Positions 52,479-61,805 are shown, numbered from the stretch's first letter. The stretch: DNA of 64,000 bases from Gammaproteobacteria bacterium (GCA_030038755.1 JASHSK010000010.1:1-64000); one strand, 5' to 3'. Numbers and translations: made by a program. Notes: generated by a model from the letters alone, not told the origin.

Positions 52479-53018
52479 ATGAAACCTCAGCCCCACGTCG
52501 ATCTGATGGTCCCCGTGGTCGCGACCGACCACTTCCTCGGACCCGTCCACGCGCCCGTGACCGTGGTCGAATACGGTGACTTCGAGTGCCCCAACTGCAA
52601 GCAGGCCGCGCCCGCGGTCAAATTGCTGCTCGAGCGCTTCCCGCAGCGGGTTCGCTTCATCTACCGACACTTCCCCCTGGAGACGCTGCACCCGCACGCG
52701 CTGCGGGCCGCCGAGGCCGCGGAATGTGCCGGCGAGCAGCAGCGGTTCTGGCCCATGCATGATCTGCTGTTCGCGAATCAGGACCATCTGACCGGACCAG
52801 ACCTGCGTCGCTACGCGCTGCGGCTCGACCTCGACATGGCGCGCTACGACGCGGAACTGCGTGATGAGGTCTATCGACAGCGCATTCGCGAGCACATTGA
52901 GGGTGGCTACAGAAGCCACCTGAAGGCCACACCGGGATTCTTCGTCGACGGCGTCATCGTGGACGTCTCCTTTGGTTTGCATGCGCTCTTTGACGCCGTG
53001 GAAGCCGGATCGAAGTAG
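52479..53018 (+). CDS. DsbA-family thioredoxin-fold protein
   Basis: A 179-residue protein with thioredoxin fold and active site CPNC (C37, C40), a DsbA-type helical insert and a TPGFFVDG cis-Pro loop. No signal peptide is seen, unlike periplasmic DsbA, so it may act in the cytoplasm. It lies upstream of the RegB-like gene in the same direction. Confidence 0.85.
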   Translation: MKPQPHVDLMVPVVATDHFLGPVHAPVTVVEYGDFECPNCKQAAPAVKLLLERFPQRVRFIYRHFPLETLHPHALRAAEAAECAGEQQRFWPMHDLLFANQDHLTGPDLRRYALRLDLDMARYDAELRDEVYRQRIREHIEGGYRSHLKATPGFFVDGVIVDVSFGLHALFDAVEAGSK

Positions 53019-53057
53019 ATCCCGCCCGGCGACCCGCCCGCATGCTAAGAGACCGTC

Positions 53058-54416
53058 GTGCAGCTACAGCTCACCGCCTCACCCCGCAAGTTTCTACAGA
53101 CGCTGCTCTGGCTGCGTCTGCTGGCCGTCATCGGTCAGTCGTCGACCGTGGTGATCGCCGATCGCTTCCTCGGGATCTCCCTGCCGCTCGAGCCGCTGAT
53201 GCTCGCGATCGGCGCACTCGCCGTGACCGCTGCTCTGACGGCGGTGCGCCTGCGCACCCAGCTGCCGGTCACGCAGCTGGAGCTCGGGTTGCAGTTGCTG
53301 ATCGACGTCCTGCAGCTTGCGGCCGTGCTGTATATGAGCGGCGGAACCACCAACCCATTTGCCTCCCTGCTGCTGGTCCCGGTCGCATTCTCCGCAGCGG
53401 CACTCGCGTGGCCCTACGCGATCGGCATCGCGCTGATCACGCTCGGCGGCTATCTGTGGCTGACCGCGCACTTTCGCGCGCTGCCGTTCATGGGCGCCAA
53501 CATGATGGCGGCCTTCGATCTCCACATGGTCGGCATGCACGTCACTTTCGCGTTGAGCACCGCGCTGCTGGCGATCGCGCTCGCCGTGATGGCCACGGAA
53601 ATGCGCAGTCGCGACCGCGCAATGACGCGCCTGCGCGAAGCCGCATTGCGGAACGAGCATCTCAATGCCATGGGATTGCTGGCCGCCGGCGCTGCTCACG
53701 AGCTGAGTACCCCGCTGTTGTCGATGGCGATGCTGGTTTCCGAGCTGCGCGCGGCCAGGAGGATCGACCGGCAATTTCACTCCGACCTGGCGCTGCTCGA
53801 GCGGCAGATTCAGCTCTGCAAGGAGCGCCTCACGACATTGCTGCACGCCCGGCAGGCCTTTGGCGGCCCGGGCCCCTTACGGATACCGGCCGGGCAGCTG
53901 TTGCAGCAGGTCATCGACGACTGGAGCATCGTGCGTCCGGCGGTACAGCTGCAGGTGGACTGGGACGGGCTCGAAAGCGGCGCTCTGCTGGAGGTGGATG
54001 ACGGGTTTTCGCAGGCGCTCACCAGCCTGCTGCACAACGCTGCCGACGCCAGCGCGACGCGCGGTTCGCACCGCGTCGGTATGTGCTTCTGCCAGGACGC
54101 CACGAGCCTGCAGATCATCATCGAGGACGAGGGCATGGGCCTGGATGCCGAGATTGGCCAGCTCGCCGGCAAGGCGGTGTTCACCACAAAGCCGACCGGT
54201 TTCGGACTGGGGCTGGTGCTCTCGCACGCCAATCTCAATCGCCTCAAAGGGACCGTGACACTCAACAATCGGCCTCAGCTTGGTACGCGCACCACGGTCA
54301 GCATGCCCGTGGTCGCCACACCGACGGTCACCCAGCCGGCCGTCACACCGTCCACCGCGGCCCTGGGAGCACGAGCCAGCGCCCCATTACGGGCAGCGGG
54401 CGATGGCGGTCATTGA
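53058..54416 (+). CDS. RegB/PrrB-like redox sensor histidine kinase
   Basis: A 452-residue kinase. About six membrane helices in the first 180 residues include the RegB quinone motif GGTTNPF (95-101). The H-box is GAAHELSTPL (H214), and a cysteine at 254 (QIQLCKERL) matches the redox cysteine position of RegB. An HATPase domain ends the protein with GMGLDAEIG and GFGLGLVLSH. It likely senses ubiquinone redox state. A GTG start is inferred. It overlaps the RegA gene by 14 bases. Confidence 0.88.
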   Translation: MQLQLTASPRKFLQTLLWLRLLAVIGQSSTVVIADRFLGISLPLEPLMLAIGALAVTAALTAVRLRTQLPVTQLELGLQLLIDVLQLAAVLYMSGGTTNPFASLLLVPVAFSAAALAWPYAIGIALITLGGYLWLTAHFRALPFMGANMMAAFDLHMVGMHVTFALSTALLAIALAVMATEMRSRDRAMTRLREAALRNEHLNAMGLLAAGAAHELSTPLLSMAMLVSELRAARRIDRQFHSDLALLERQIQLCKERLTTLLHARQAFGGPGPLRIPAGQLLQQVIDDWSIVRPAVQLQVDWDGLESGALLEVDDGFSQALTSLLHNAADASATRGSHRVGMCFCQDATSLQIIIEDEGMGLDAEIGQLAGKAVFTTKPTGFGLGLVLSHANLNRLKGTVTLNNRPQLGTRTTVSMPVVATPTVTQPAVTPSTAALGARASAPLRAAGDGGH

Positions 54417-54996
54417 GATGATTGCGACGGGTGATGGGGAGAACACCGTCGGAGCTCGCACCGGCGGCGCTGCCGATCGCGTGCTGATCGTCGAAGATGA
54501 CCCGACGGCGGCGATGCTGCTGGCGCGCTCGCTGCGTCGCCACGCCTACGAGGTCGAGACCGCCGCCTCGGTGCAGCAGGCGCTCGAGCGCGGCGCGCTC
54601 TGCAATCCGACCGCCGCGATCGTCGATCTGCGACTCGGTCGCGAGTCCGGGCTGGCGCTGGTGCCGCTGCTCGCAGAGCGCCATCCGGGCATCCGCATCC
54701 TGGTACTGACGGGCTATGCCAGCGTTACGACCGCGGTACAGGCCATCAAGCTCGGAGCAAGCGATTACCTCGCCAAGCCCGCGCGGCTGACGGAGATTCT
54801 CACGGCGCTGCGCGGTGCTCGACCCCTGGAGCTGCAACCCGAGCTCAATCGTCCTTCCCCCCGCCGCCTCGAGTGGGAGTACATCCAGCAGGTACTCGCT
54901 GAGCAGCAGGGCAATATCTCCGCCACCGCGCGCGTACTCGGTGTGCAGCGGCGCACCCTGCAGCGCAAGCTCGCCAAGAAGCCCGCGCGCAGCTGA
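54403..54996 (+). CDS. RegA/PrrA-like response regulator
   Basis: A 197-residue regulator. Receiver domain with phospho-acceptor D75 (AIVDLRLG), T103 (VLTGYA) and K125 (YLAKPA), then a Fis-type HTH (about 160-190; GNISATARVLGVQRRTLQRK), as in RegA. Together with the upstream kinase it forms a redox two-component pair. A second ATG at 54418, just after the kinase stop, could also be the start. The next genes encode a TonB-dependent receptor and a copper chaperone. Confidence 0.88.
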   Translation: MAVIEMIATGDGENTVGARTGGAADRVLIVEDDPTAAMLLARSLRRHAYEVETAASVQQALERGALCNPTAAIVDLRLGRESGLALVPLLAERHPGIRILVLTGYASVTTAVQAIKLGASDYLAKPARLTEILTALRGARPLELQPELNRPSPRRLEWEYIQQVLAEQQGNISATARVLGVQRRTLQRKLAKKPARS

Positions 54997-55206
54997 GACG
55001 CGGGCGAGCGGACGACTCCGCTCCGGCTCGAAGCCCAAACCACGCGCCCTCGTCGGAAAGCCTCGCAGACCCAGGTGCGTCAATATGACGCAGCCTTCGA
55101 GCAACTCCTGCTCGCTACGATATGGCCGTTGCTGGCTTCAACACTCAACGACGGACAGCAAGGCGATCGGAGCCTCGCCCAGGGCGCGGGTTCAGGGAGC
55201 ACTGAC

Positions 55207-57507
55207 GTGGCGGACCGGATCGAATATCCAACCAGGCAGGCACGCCTGCGGACGCGGAAGTGTGTTGCCCGCTGCGGGGTGGCGGTCCTGGTGCTGCTCA
55301 CATTCGTTCTCTCGGCGCGTGCCTGGGCCGCAGCATATGGCAGCGTAAGTGGGGTCGTTCGGGATGACAGCGGCCAGCCGGTGGCGGGAGCACAGGTGAT
55401 ACTCGAGTCTGCCGCCCACGCGACCATACGGCAGCAGACGGACTCCGCGGGACGCTTCGACTTTCCCGAGGTGGCGATCGGCCATTACCTGTTGACGATC
55501 TCGCAGCGCGGCCTCGCCTCCTCCAGCCAGTCGGTCACCGTGGAGACCGGATATTTCCCGTTCGCGAACGTCGTCTTGCCGTCTTCCACGAAGCTCGCCG
55601 AAGTGACGGTGTCAGCGACCCGGTTGCCGGTGGTCGCCTCGGTCACGCCGATCACGATGGTGAGCCAGGAGGACATCGAGAACACGCCGGGCGCGATCAA
55701 TGCCAACAGCCTCGCCATGATCACCGACTACGTGCCGGGGGCGTACGAAGCCCATGACATGCTGCACATGCGCGGCGGCCATCAGACGAACTGGCTGATC
55801 GACGGGGTCGAGATTCCAAATACCAACATCGCGGAGAACCTCGGCCCGGCGATCGACCCTCAGGACGTCCAGACCCTGGGCGTCGAGCGGGGCAGTTACG
55901 CCGCCGACGAGGGCGACCGCACCTACGGCATCTTCAACGTGATCCCCAAGAGCGGCTTCGGTAACGATGACCAGGCGCAACTCGGCGTCACGGGAGGGAA
56001 TTTCGGCCAGACCGACGACTATCTAAGCGCGGCGAGCCACACGAATGACTTCGCCTACTATGCGAGCGTCGAGGGCAATCGCAGCGATCTGGGCCTGCAG
56101 ACCCCCGTCTCCCAGGTGATCCACGACGGCTCGCAGGGGTATGGCGCGTTCACCAACCTGCAATACCAGCCGGGCACGCAGGACGCCGTGAGCTTCGTCG
56201 GCCAGCTGCGGCAGGACGATTACCAGATACCGGACTGCACCGCGCCGCTCGCTGACGACCCGCAGTGCGTCGGACAGTTCGGCGACGTGCAGAAAGAGGC
56301 GGACAATTTTGCGCTGCTGTCCTGGGCGCACACCCTCCCCAACGACGCAGTGCTCACGAGCTCGGTCATGTATCACTTCGAACGCGCGGATTATGACGGG
56401 GGCGCCGGGGACTATCCGACCATCACCACCTATCACCACAGCTCGCAGTACGAGGGCGCCGAAGAGAATCTGCGGATGACCGTCAGTCGCAATCATCTGG
56501 ATGTCGGTCTTTTCGGCTTCGCGCAGCAGGATCAGGCCGACTTCAACCTGGGGTTCACCGGCGACAGCTCCGCGACGCTCCAGGAGTTGGAGAGCCCCAC
56601 GGGCGGGCTGTTCACCGCCTGGATACAGGATACCTTCGAGGCCGCGCGCTGGCTCAACCTCTCGGCGGGCCTGCGCCAGTCAACCTTTCAGGGCCAGTTC
56701 AGCGAGAGCGCAACCGACCCGCGGCTCGGTGCCACTGTCCTGCTGCCGCAGCTGAACTGGGTGCTGAGCGCCTTCTGGGGCAAGTACTACCAGGCCCCGC
56801 CGCTCGAGACGCTCTCCGGACCTCTCGTCGCCTACGCGACTCAGCAGGACACCCAATTCCTGCCGTTGCACGGCGAGCGCGATACGGAGCGCCAGATCGG
56901 TGTGACGATCCCGGTGAAGGACTGGAGCATCGAGGCGGATCACTTCATCACCGAAGCGACCAACTTCTTCGACCACAATCCGCTCGGCGAATCGGACATT
57001 TTCCTGCCGATCACCGACCAGGGGGCGATCATCGAGGGCAGCGAGCTCACAGTGCACTCGCCGCCGTTCTGGAAGTACGGCCAGGTGCATCTGGCCTATT
57101 CGAATCAGACGGCGGATTGTTTCGGATCGATCACCGGCGGACTCGTGGTGCCTGGCACGCAGTGCGGTACCTATACCGAGCTCGACCACGATCAGCGCAA
57201 TACGCTCAACGTCGGGTACAACGCAAGCCTGCCGCGACAGTTCTTCATCGGTTCGAATCTGTCGTACAACTCAGGACTGTCCAATGGCTTCGAGGGGCCG
57301 GTCTCCGAGCCGAGCCACCTGCCGAGCTACACGGTGATCGACCTGACCGTGGGCCGCAATCTCTCCCGAGACTTGTCGGTGTCGATCACGGGCCTGAACG
57401 TCACCAACGAGCACCTGCTCACCGACAACAGCCTGACCTTCGGTGGCATACACTGGAACAATCCGTTCCAGATCTATGCCGAAGCGCGCTACAAATTCCA
57501 TTATTAG
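55207..57507 (+). CDS. TonB-dependent outer-membrane receptor, likely copper-related
   Basis: A 766-residue protein. Signal peptide (about 12-42), a carboxypeptidase-regulatory-like domain (about 44-125), a plug domain (from about 130) and a 22-strand-type barrel ending in aromatic YKFHY. A GTG start is chosen because GGGAG lies 7 bases upstream. It is followed 27 bases later by a PCu(A)C chaperone, so an OprC-like copper uptake role is likely; the ligand itself is not proven. No TonB box was assigned with confidence. Confidence 0.85.
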   Translation: MADRIEYPTRQARLRTRKCVARCGVAVLVLLTFVLSARAWAAAYGSVSGVVRDDSGQPVAGAQVILESAAHATIRQQTDSAGRFDFPEVAIGHYLLTISQRGLASSSQSVTVETGYFPFANVVLPSSTKLAEVTVSATRLPVVASVTPITMVSQEDIENTPGAINANSLAMITDYVPGAYEAHDMLHMRGGHQTNWLIDGVEIPNTNIAENLGPAIDPQDVQTLGVERGSYAADEGDRTYGIFNVIPKSGFGNDDQAQLGVTGGNFGQTDDYLSAASHTNDFAYYASVEGNRSDLGLQTPVSQVIHDGSQGYGAFTNLQYQPGTQDAVSFVGQLRQDDYQIPDCTAPLADDPQCVGQFGDVQKEADNFALLSWAHTLPNDAVLTSSVMYHFERADYDGGAGDYPTITTYHHSSQYEGAEENLRMTVSRNHLDVGLFGFAQQDQADFNLGFTGDSSATLQELESPTGGLFTAWIQDTFEAARWLNLSAGLRQSTFQGQFSESATDPRLGATVLLPQLNWVLSAFWGKYYQAPPLETLSGPLVAYATQQDTQFLPLHGERDTERQIGVTIPVKDWSIEADHFITEATNFFDHNPLGESDIFLPITDQGAIIEGSELTVHSPPFWKYGQVHLAYSNQTADCFGSITGGLVVPGTQCGTYTELDHDQRNTLNVGYNASLPRQFFIGSNLSYNSGLSNGFEGPVSEPSHLPSYTVIDLTVGRNLSRDLSVSITGLNVTNEHLLTDNSLTFGGIHWNNPFQIYAEARYKFHY

Positions 57508-57534
57508 GATGCCCTTGCGAACCTCGCCTCGCTT

Positions 57535-58257
57535 ATGAAGCGTAGTCCCCCAACGCGCTCCGCGCGTCTGTCTCCGGCAGCCTGCTGCACACGCGCCGCA
57601 GCGACCATCCTGATCGTGAGAGCGGCGCTATGGATTGCCCCGCTCGCAGTAAACCCAGCCGTTGCGGGCAGCGAGTCCGCCGCGGCCAGCGCCGCCTCGG
57701 CGCCTACGAGCGCCGCCCGCGACGCGGCGCTGCCGAGCACCCCATCGGCAAGGCTTGCCGACGTGGCCAGCGCTATCCGCGTCGAGCAGGCCTGGATCCG
57801 CTGGCTACCCGCCGGGCTGCCGGCCGGCGGCTACGTCACGCTCACCAATCGCAGCGACCATGCGATCGTGCTGGTCGGCGCCGCAAGTCCCGACTACCGC
57901 CAGGTGCAGCTGCACCGCTCCGTCGTTCAGGGCGGGCTGTCCAAGATGGTGCCGGTCGCAGCCATCTCGATCTCTGCGCATTCCACCCTCGACTTTGTCG
58001 CGCTCGGCTATCATCTGATGCTCATGAACCCCCGTGTTGCACTGTCACCAGGCGATCATGTGCCCATCGAGCTGCGCTTTGCGGATGGCCGTTCCCTGGT
58101 TGCGACGTTCGATCTACGCCCACCCTCGGCCGTCTCGAGCGGCACCAAGCACAGCGGTGAGACGGACAACATGCCGGGGATGTCCGGAATGCCGGGCATG
58201 TCCAATATGCAATCCACACCGCACGTGCAGCAGTCGACAGCCGCCACGCCCCACTGA
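57535..58257 (+). CDS. PCu(A)C periplasmic copper chaperone
   Basis: A 240-residue protein with a signal peptide (about 20-44). The copper motif H-x10-M-x21-H-x-M fits exactly: H127, M138, H160, M162. A His/Met-rich tail (MPGMSGMPGMSNM) adds further copper ligands. PCu(A)C proteins deliver Cu(I) to the cytochrome oxidase CuA site or store it. Coupled to the upstream TonB-dependent receptor. Confidence 0.9.
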   Translation: MKRSPPTRSARLSPAACCTRAAATILIVRAALWIAPLAVNPAVAGSESAAASAASAPTSAARDAALPSTPSARLADVASAIRVEQAWIRWLPAGLPAGGYVTLTNRSDHAIVLVGAASPDYRQVQLHRSVVQGGLSKMVPVAAISISAHSTLDFVALGYHLMLMNPRVALSPGDHVPIELRFADGRSLVATFDLRPPSAVSSGTKHSGETDNMPGMSGMPGMSNMQSTPHVQQSTAATPH

Positions 58258-58653
58258 CCCTGGCGATGCACCCCGCATCGTGACACCACAACACGTCCGG
58301 GCACACCCGGTCGCGACCTCTCACAATCGGTTGGGCTTACGATCGGCACCTCCCGTCCATCGCGAGCAAATCAATCCGAGCCGTCGGCGCGGGTCTCTGG
58401 CGCGGAGCATTTGTGCACAGCGTCCGCGATCCACGCCGCGTCGACCGCGCCCATGCGGCTGGTACAGATCCTGTGCCGCGTATCGCCCGATCGATAAAAT
58501 CGTCGAGCTTGACGAACGCGCTACCGTCCAGCGTGGCGCGCTCGAATTCCATTTTGTCCGCCGCAGCAGCAGCGCCGGCGCACATCTCGGCTGCCGGGAA
58601 GCGATAGCGGCGCCCTGGGCTGCGACAACAGCCCAGGGCGCCTGACCACACCA
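58258..58653. other. Region without convincing gene
   Basis: About 400 bases. A short 6-base-arm hairpin lies just after the PCu(A)C stop (58264-58280). A minus-strand open frame covers much of it and contains MEFERATLDGSAFVKLDDF, but has no ribosome site; it could be a gene remnant. A perfect 13-base-arm hairpin is listed separately. Confidence 0.5.
58609..58642. promoter_or_regulatory. Strong hairpin upstream of a short open frame
   Basis: Perfect 13-base arms GGCGCCCTGGGCT and AGCCCAGGGCGCC with an 8-base loop. It lies 37 bases before the ATG at 58679 and its ribosome site. No T-run follows, so it may be an attenuator or leader structure rather than a plain terminator. Confidence 0.5.
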
Positions 58654-58998
58654 TCACATACCGAAGGAGAGTGACAACATGGCTAAGAGACAGTCTACGC
58701 GCCCACCGCGGCGCCGTCCGTCCATAGGTCTGTCTATCGCGGCGAACGCGTTACCGAGGAGCAGGACGCGTCGGGTCGACATACTCGAGACTGTGCATGC
58801 AAGCTGCTGATTCTTGACCAGGATTTGCGAGGCTCTTTGATAGTCCTCGTCATTATCGATATAGATGCAGCAGCGCTGAGTAACCAATGGAGAAAATGCA
58901 TATCCCTGCCTGGGATCCTTTGCTTCGCTGTCGGCTCCAGGCGGAACCTCGAAGTCTGCAGGATCAGGCTCTGGCTCCAGCTCTGGCGCCTTCGACAT
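58654..58998 (-). CDS. Possible small soluble protein, antisense to 58679 frame
   Basis: A 114-residue frame with an acidic Pro/Glu-rich start (MSKAPELEPEPDPADFEVPP) and a CCIYIDNDEDYQRASQIL stretch that looks protein-like. A GAGG lies about 9 bases before the ATG. No family recognised. Its C-terminal part overlaps the opposite-strand frame. Confidence 0.45.
   Translation of the reverse strand: MSKAPELEPEPDPADFEVPPGADSEAKDPRQGYAFSPLVTQRCCIYIDNDEDYQRASQILVKNQQLACTVSSMSTRRVLLLGNAFAAIDRPMDGRRRGGRVDCLLAMLSLSFGM
58679..58810 (+). CDS. Possible 43-residue basic protein
   Basis: ATG at 58679 with an excellent AAGGAG ribosome site 7-9 bases upstream, then MAKRQSTRPPRRRPSIGLSI and further basic residues to a stop at 58808. 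No family recognised. It overlaps, in antisense, the end of the minus-strand frame at 58654-58998, so at most one is likely real. Confidence 0.4.
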   Translation: MAKRQSTRPPRRRPSIGLSIAANALPRSRTRRVDILETVHASC

Positions 58999-59313
58999 GG
59001 TAGTGCCCTCACTTGGATGACGACGCGAGCGTGGTCACGATTCTCGGGATGCGTCCGCTCGCCCCATGATCGCTTGCTGTCGTCGAAGAAGCACGTTGTT
59101 GACGAACGCAAGCCCCGCCCGCGGTTTCGTCATGCTCCACAGCCCCGGTCAGCGGCACTGCAGGCTTCTCCAGAGCGCGCGGAATCGACCGTCGGGTAAG
59201 GGGTCAGTGAGGACGATAGCTCATGTCGACGAGCCGTAGCGCCTCCTGTGGATTGCCAGCGCTGCAGGTTTCCCCTTGCACCCTGAGGTGGCTCCGGGCT
59301 CGTATATAGAACT
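58999..59313. other. Intergenic region upstream of the sigma gene
   Basis: About 315 bases with no supported gene. A TATATA sequence (59303-59308) ends 5 bases before the sigma-factor ATG, without a canonical -35 at normal spacing, and there is no ribosome site there. Confidence 0.45.
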
Positions 59314-59967
59314 ATGCAGACCACTCTCCCGGGCGCGTTACTCGCCGGCAGCTCGGACCCGCCGGATGTCTCGGGCACCTCCGGGGAGTGGCGGCACTCA
59401 ACGGGGGCTGGCGGCGCCCGCCTCGAGGTCGAGCAGCTGACGCGTGCACAGAACGGGGACCGGACGGCCTTTCGGGCGCTGGTGCTCGCCCATCAGGCCG
59501 CCGTCTACAGCCTGGCCTGGCGGCTGCTCGGCGTGCGCGAGGACGCGCAGGAGCTCGCGCAGGATGTGTTCATGCTGATGCATCGATACCTCGCGGACAT
59601 CACCTCGGCTGCACACCTGCGCTTCTGGCTGCGACGGACGGTCTGCCATCGCGCAATCGATCGTCTGAGGCGCAGGCCGTCGCAACCGCTGGTGTCACTG
59701 GAAACCGTTGCCGAGCTCGAGGCGCCCGCGACAGACTCCGATCCGCTGTGGCATCGGCATCTGTGCCAGTTCACGGCGCAGCTGCCAATGATGCCGCGCG
59801 CGGTGCTGCTGCTGCGCTATCAGGAAGACCTGGATCCAGCCGAGATAGCGCGCACCCTTGAGCTGCCGGTAAACACCGTCAAGAGCCACCTGAAACGCTC
59901 CCTCGCTCTGCTGCGTAGTCGTTGCGCCGAGCTGCGGAATGCGGGAAACGGAGAACGAAGCCCATGA
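59314..59967 (+). CDS. ECF-type RNA polymerase sigma factor
   Basis: A 217-residue sigma-70 family protein of the ECF group. Region 2 (about 40-110; LAWRLLGVREDAQELAQDVF) and region 4 (about 145-205; MPRAVLLLRYQEDLDPAEIA and VNTVKSHLKRSLALLRSR) are intact. An N-terminal extension of about 35 residues precedes region 2. No ribosome site is seen at this ATG. Its stop overlaps the putative anti-sigma gene by 4 bases. Confidence 0.9.
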   Translation: MQTTLPGALLAGSSDPPDVSGTSGEWRHSTGAGGARLEVEQLTRAQNGDRTAFRALVLAHQAAVYSLAWRLLGVREDAQELAQDVFMLMHRYLADITSAAHLRFWLRRTVCHRAIDRLRRRPSQPLVSLETVAELEAPATDSDPLWHRHLCQFTAQLPMMPRAVLLLRYQEDLDPAEIARTLELPVNTVKSHLKRSLALLRSRCAELRNAGNGERSP

Positions 59968-60431
59968 GCCCCCGCAAGAGCACGCGTGCCCTGGAGCAGA
60001 CGCTGCGAGCGGCGCTGCAGCCGGTGAATCCCGGTGCAGACTTCTATGAGCGCGTGATGGCGCGACTGGAAGCCACTGTGGCGGAACGGGACGATGGGGT
60101 CGGTCCCCTTGAATCTGCGCCACCCCTTGCCGTGCTGGCTACGCGGCACTCCGCGCGAACAGCCCTGCCTCGCTGGGCCCCAGTGGCGTTGGCTGCCCTT
60201 GTGCTCGCCGGCGCGGGCGCGCTGCGTTGGCACCATGAAGTACTCGCACATCAGCGCGCCAGCGTGGCGCGCGAGCAGCTGCTGCAGGCGCTGCGCGTCG
60301 CCAGCGCCAGTCTCGATACCGTTCGCGGGGCTCTGACTCTGCAGAGCACGCAATGCGCTGACCACTCAGCGGCTCATGCACTCACCAACTCGACCCGGAG
60401 AACCTCATGCGATTCAAATCCATTCTTGTGA
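59964..60431 (+). CDS. Putative anti-sigma factor / single-pass membrane protein
   Basis: A 155-residue protein: cytoplasmic N-terminal part (about 1-70), one membrane helix (about 73-93), and a periplasmic C-terminal part with two cysteines. The ATGA overlap with the sigma gene and the topology suggest an anti-sigma factor, though no zinc anti-sigma motif (HxxxCxxC) is seen. Its end overlaps the DUF4252 gene by 25 bases. Confidence 0.65.
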   Translation: MSPRKSTRALEQTLRAALQPVNPGADFYERVMARLEATVAERDDGVGPLESAPPLAVLATRHSARTALPRWAPVALAALVLAGAGALRWHHEVLAHQRASVAREQLLQALRVASASLDTVRGALTLQSTQCADHSAAHALTNSTRRTSCDSNPFL

Positions 60432-61018
60432 TGGCGGTGGCGCTGCCGCTGCTGCCGCTGGTGGCTCTGGCCCAGCCAGGGCGGCTGGTGCTGCCGGACT
60501 TCTCTTCGCTGGCCAAGAAGGCCACGCAGTCGGTCAACGTCTCACTGGATGCGGCCATGCTCGGCCTGGCCGGCGGGGCGCTCAGCGCCAGTCCCAGCGA
60601 AGGCTCCCCCAAGAACCTGCTGAGCGGGTTGCAGGGCATCTATGTGCGCAGCTTCACGTTCGACCGGGACGACGCTTACTCGCGGGCCGACGTCGATGCC
60701 GTCAGGGCGCAGCTGGTGGGGCCGGCGTGGGTGCCACTCGTGTCGGCGCATGATCGACAGCAGCACAGCGATGTGGATATCTACGTCCGCAGGAACGGGA
60801 ATCGGACCGAGGGCTTGGCGATCATCACCACCGAGCCGCGCGAGTTCACCATCGTGAACCTCGTCGGATCGGTCGATCTCGCAAAGCTGGCAGCCCTGCA
60901 GGGCCGATTCGGCATCCCGGTGGTCGGCGTACCGACGCCGCCGCCGCCACCTGTCCCGCCCACGCCACCCCCGGTGGTGTCGCCACCGCCGCCAGTAGCT
61001 CCTGCACCGGCACCTTAG
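60407..61018 (+). CDS. DUF4252-like secreted protein
   Basis: A 203-residue protein with a signal peptide (MRFKSILVMAVALPLLPLVALA), a DUF4252-type domain (about 25-165; GIYVRSFTFDRDDAYSRADV and REFTIVNLVGSVDLAKLAAL), and a Pro-rich tail. DUF4252 genes often follow ECF sigma and anti-sigma genes, as here. Function unknown; likely envelope. Confidence 0.78.
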   Translation: MRFKSILVMAVALPLLPLVALAQPGRLVLPDFSSLAKKATQSVNVSLDAAMLGLAGGALSASPSEGSPKNLLSGLQGIYVRSFTFDRDDAYSRADVDAVRAQLVGPAWVPLVSAHDRQQHSDVDIYVRRNGNRTEGLAIITTEPREFTIVNLVGSVDLAKLAALQGRFGIPVVGVPTPPPPPVPPTPPPVVSPPPPVAPAPAP

Positions 61019-61034
61019 TCGGATATATGCACTC

Positions 61035-61052
61035 CCCCTGCGTTGCAAGGGG
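61035..61052 (+). terminator. Candidate terminator after the ECF operon
   Basis: Hairpin CCCC-TGC-GTT-GCA-A-GGGG, one bulge, just after the DUF4252 stop, followed by CGTCTTCG. Stem is short; moderate support. Confidence 0.4.
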
Positions 61053-61136
61053 CGTCTTCGCTTCTGGATTCAGCGTCGGACTGACGACGATCCATCCGTC
61101 CCCCGATTGAATGCGCCGTGGCTGGCCACACCGATA

Positions 61137-61784
61137 TCATCTCCGGCTCTGCATCAACGCCGCTGTGTGCAGCATCAGGAACAGCGGCACCATGAAGGCA
61201 GGAATCAGCAACAGCGGCAAGGTCGCCATCGCGCCCGTGCTAACCTCCCCCGGTGCCCCGGTGCTCAGTGCGGTCATCAGCGTTCCAATGCTGACCGCGA
61301 CGACCAGATCGAGTATGCCGAGCACATTCCAACGAATGAAGGCGGGTCGGGCGGCGAAGGTCGGGTCACGCACCAGCGCCAGCACGATCCAGGGTGCGGC
61401 AATGCCGATGGCCATGTCTCCCAAGCCAGCCGGCAGCGCAAATATGGCTGGCAGCACCTTGTGCGCGTACAGCGAGAGGAAGCCGAGGCCGGCCCAGCGC
61501 CAGGCCTGCATGCCGGCGATCAGACGCAGATCGATCGAGCGAATGAAGGTTCGAAATGACTCCGACAGTTGCAGCCAGAGGAAGAACAGCGCCAGGGGCG
61601 CCGCAAATCCGATACCCATGGCTATGGGAGGTGTCCCTGGACGTCCAACGAAGGCGCCGCTGGCACCGAGCGATACGACCAGTAGAAACCAGGCGGCCAG
61701 AACGGCGACCACGCTCCGGCGGATGCCGCCGAGCCCGGCAGACTGAAACTCGCCCGACCCGGAGACAAGGACTGTGGTGCTCAT
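61137..61784 (-). CDS. Multi-pass membrane protein of unknown function
   Basis: A 215-residue protein with about six hydrophobic segments and few charged residues. Start MSTTVLVSG has an AGGAGA ribosome site. It is divergent from an HxlR regulator with two operator-like palindromes between them, so it is probably that regulator's target. No family recognised; possibly an efflux or small-molecule membrane protein. Confidence 0.78.
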   Translation of the reverse strand: MSTTVLVSGSGEFQSAGLGGIRRSVVAVLAAWFLLVVSLGASGAFVGRPGTPPIAMGIGFAAPLALFFLWLQLSESFRTFIRSIDLRLIAGMQAWRWAGLGFLSLYAHKVLPAIFALPAGLGDMAIGIAAPWIVLALVRDPTFAARPAFIRWNVLGILDLVVAVSIGTLMTALSTGAPGEVSTGAMATLPLLLIPAFMVPLFLMLHTAALMQSRR

Positions 61785-61805
61785 GGACTTTCTCCTGGAA
61801 GTGTA

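Noticed and set aside
58337-58657. Minus-strand frame containing MEFERATLDGSAFVKLDDF
   Set aside because: The stretch looks protein-like but the rest is Arg/Pro noise and no ribosome site was found; mentioned only as a possible remnant.
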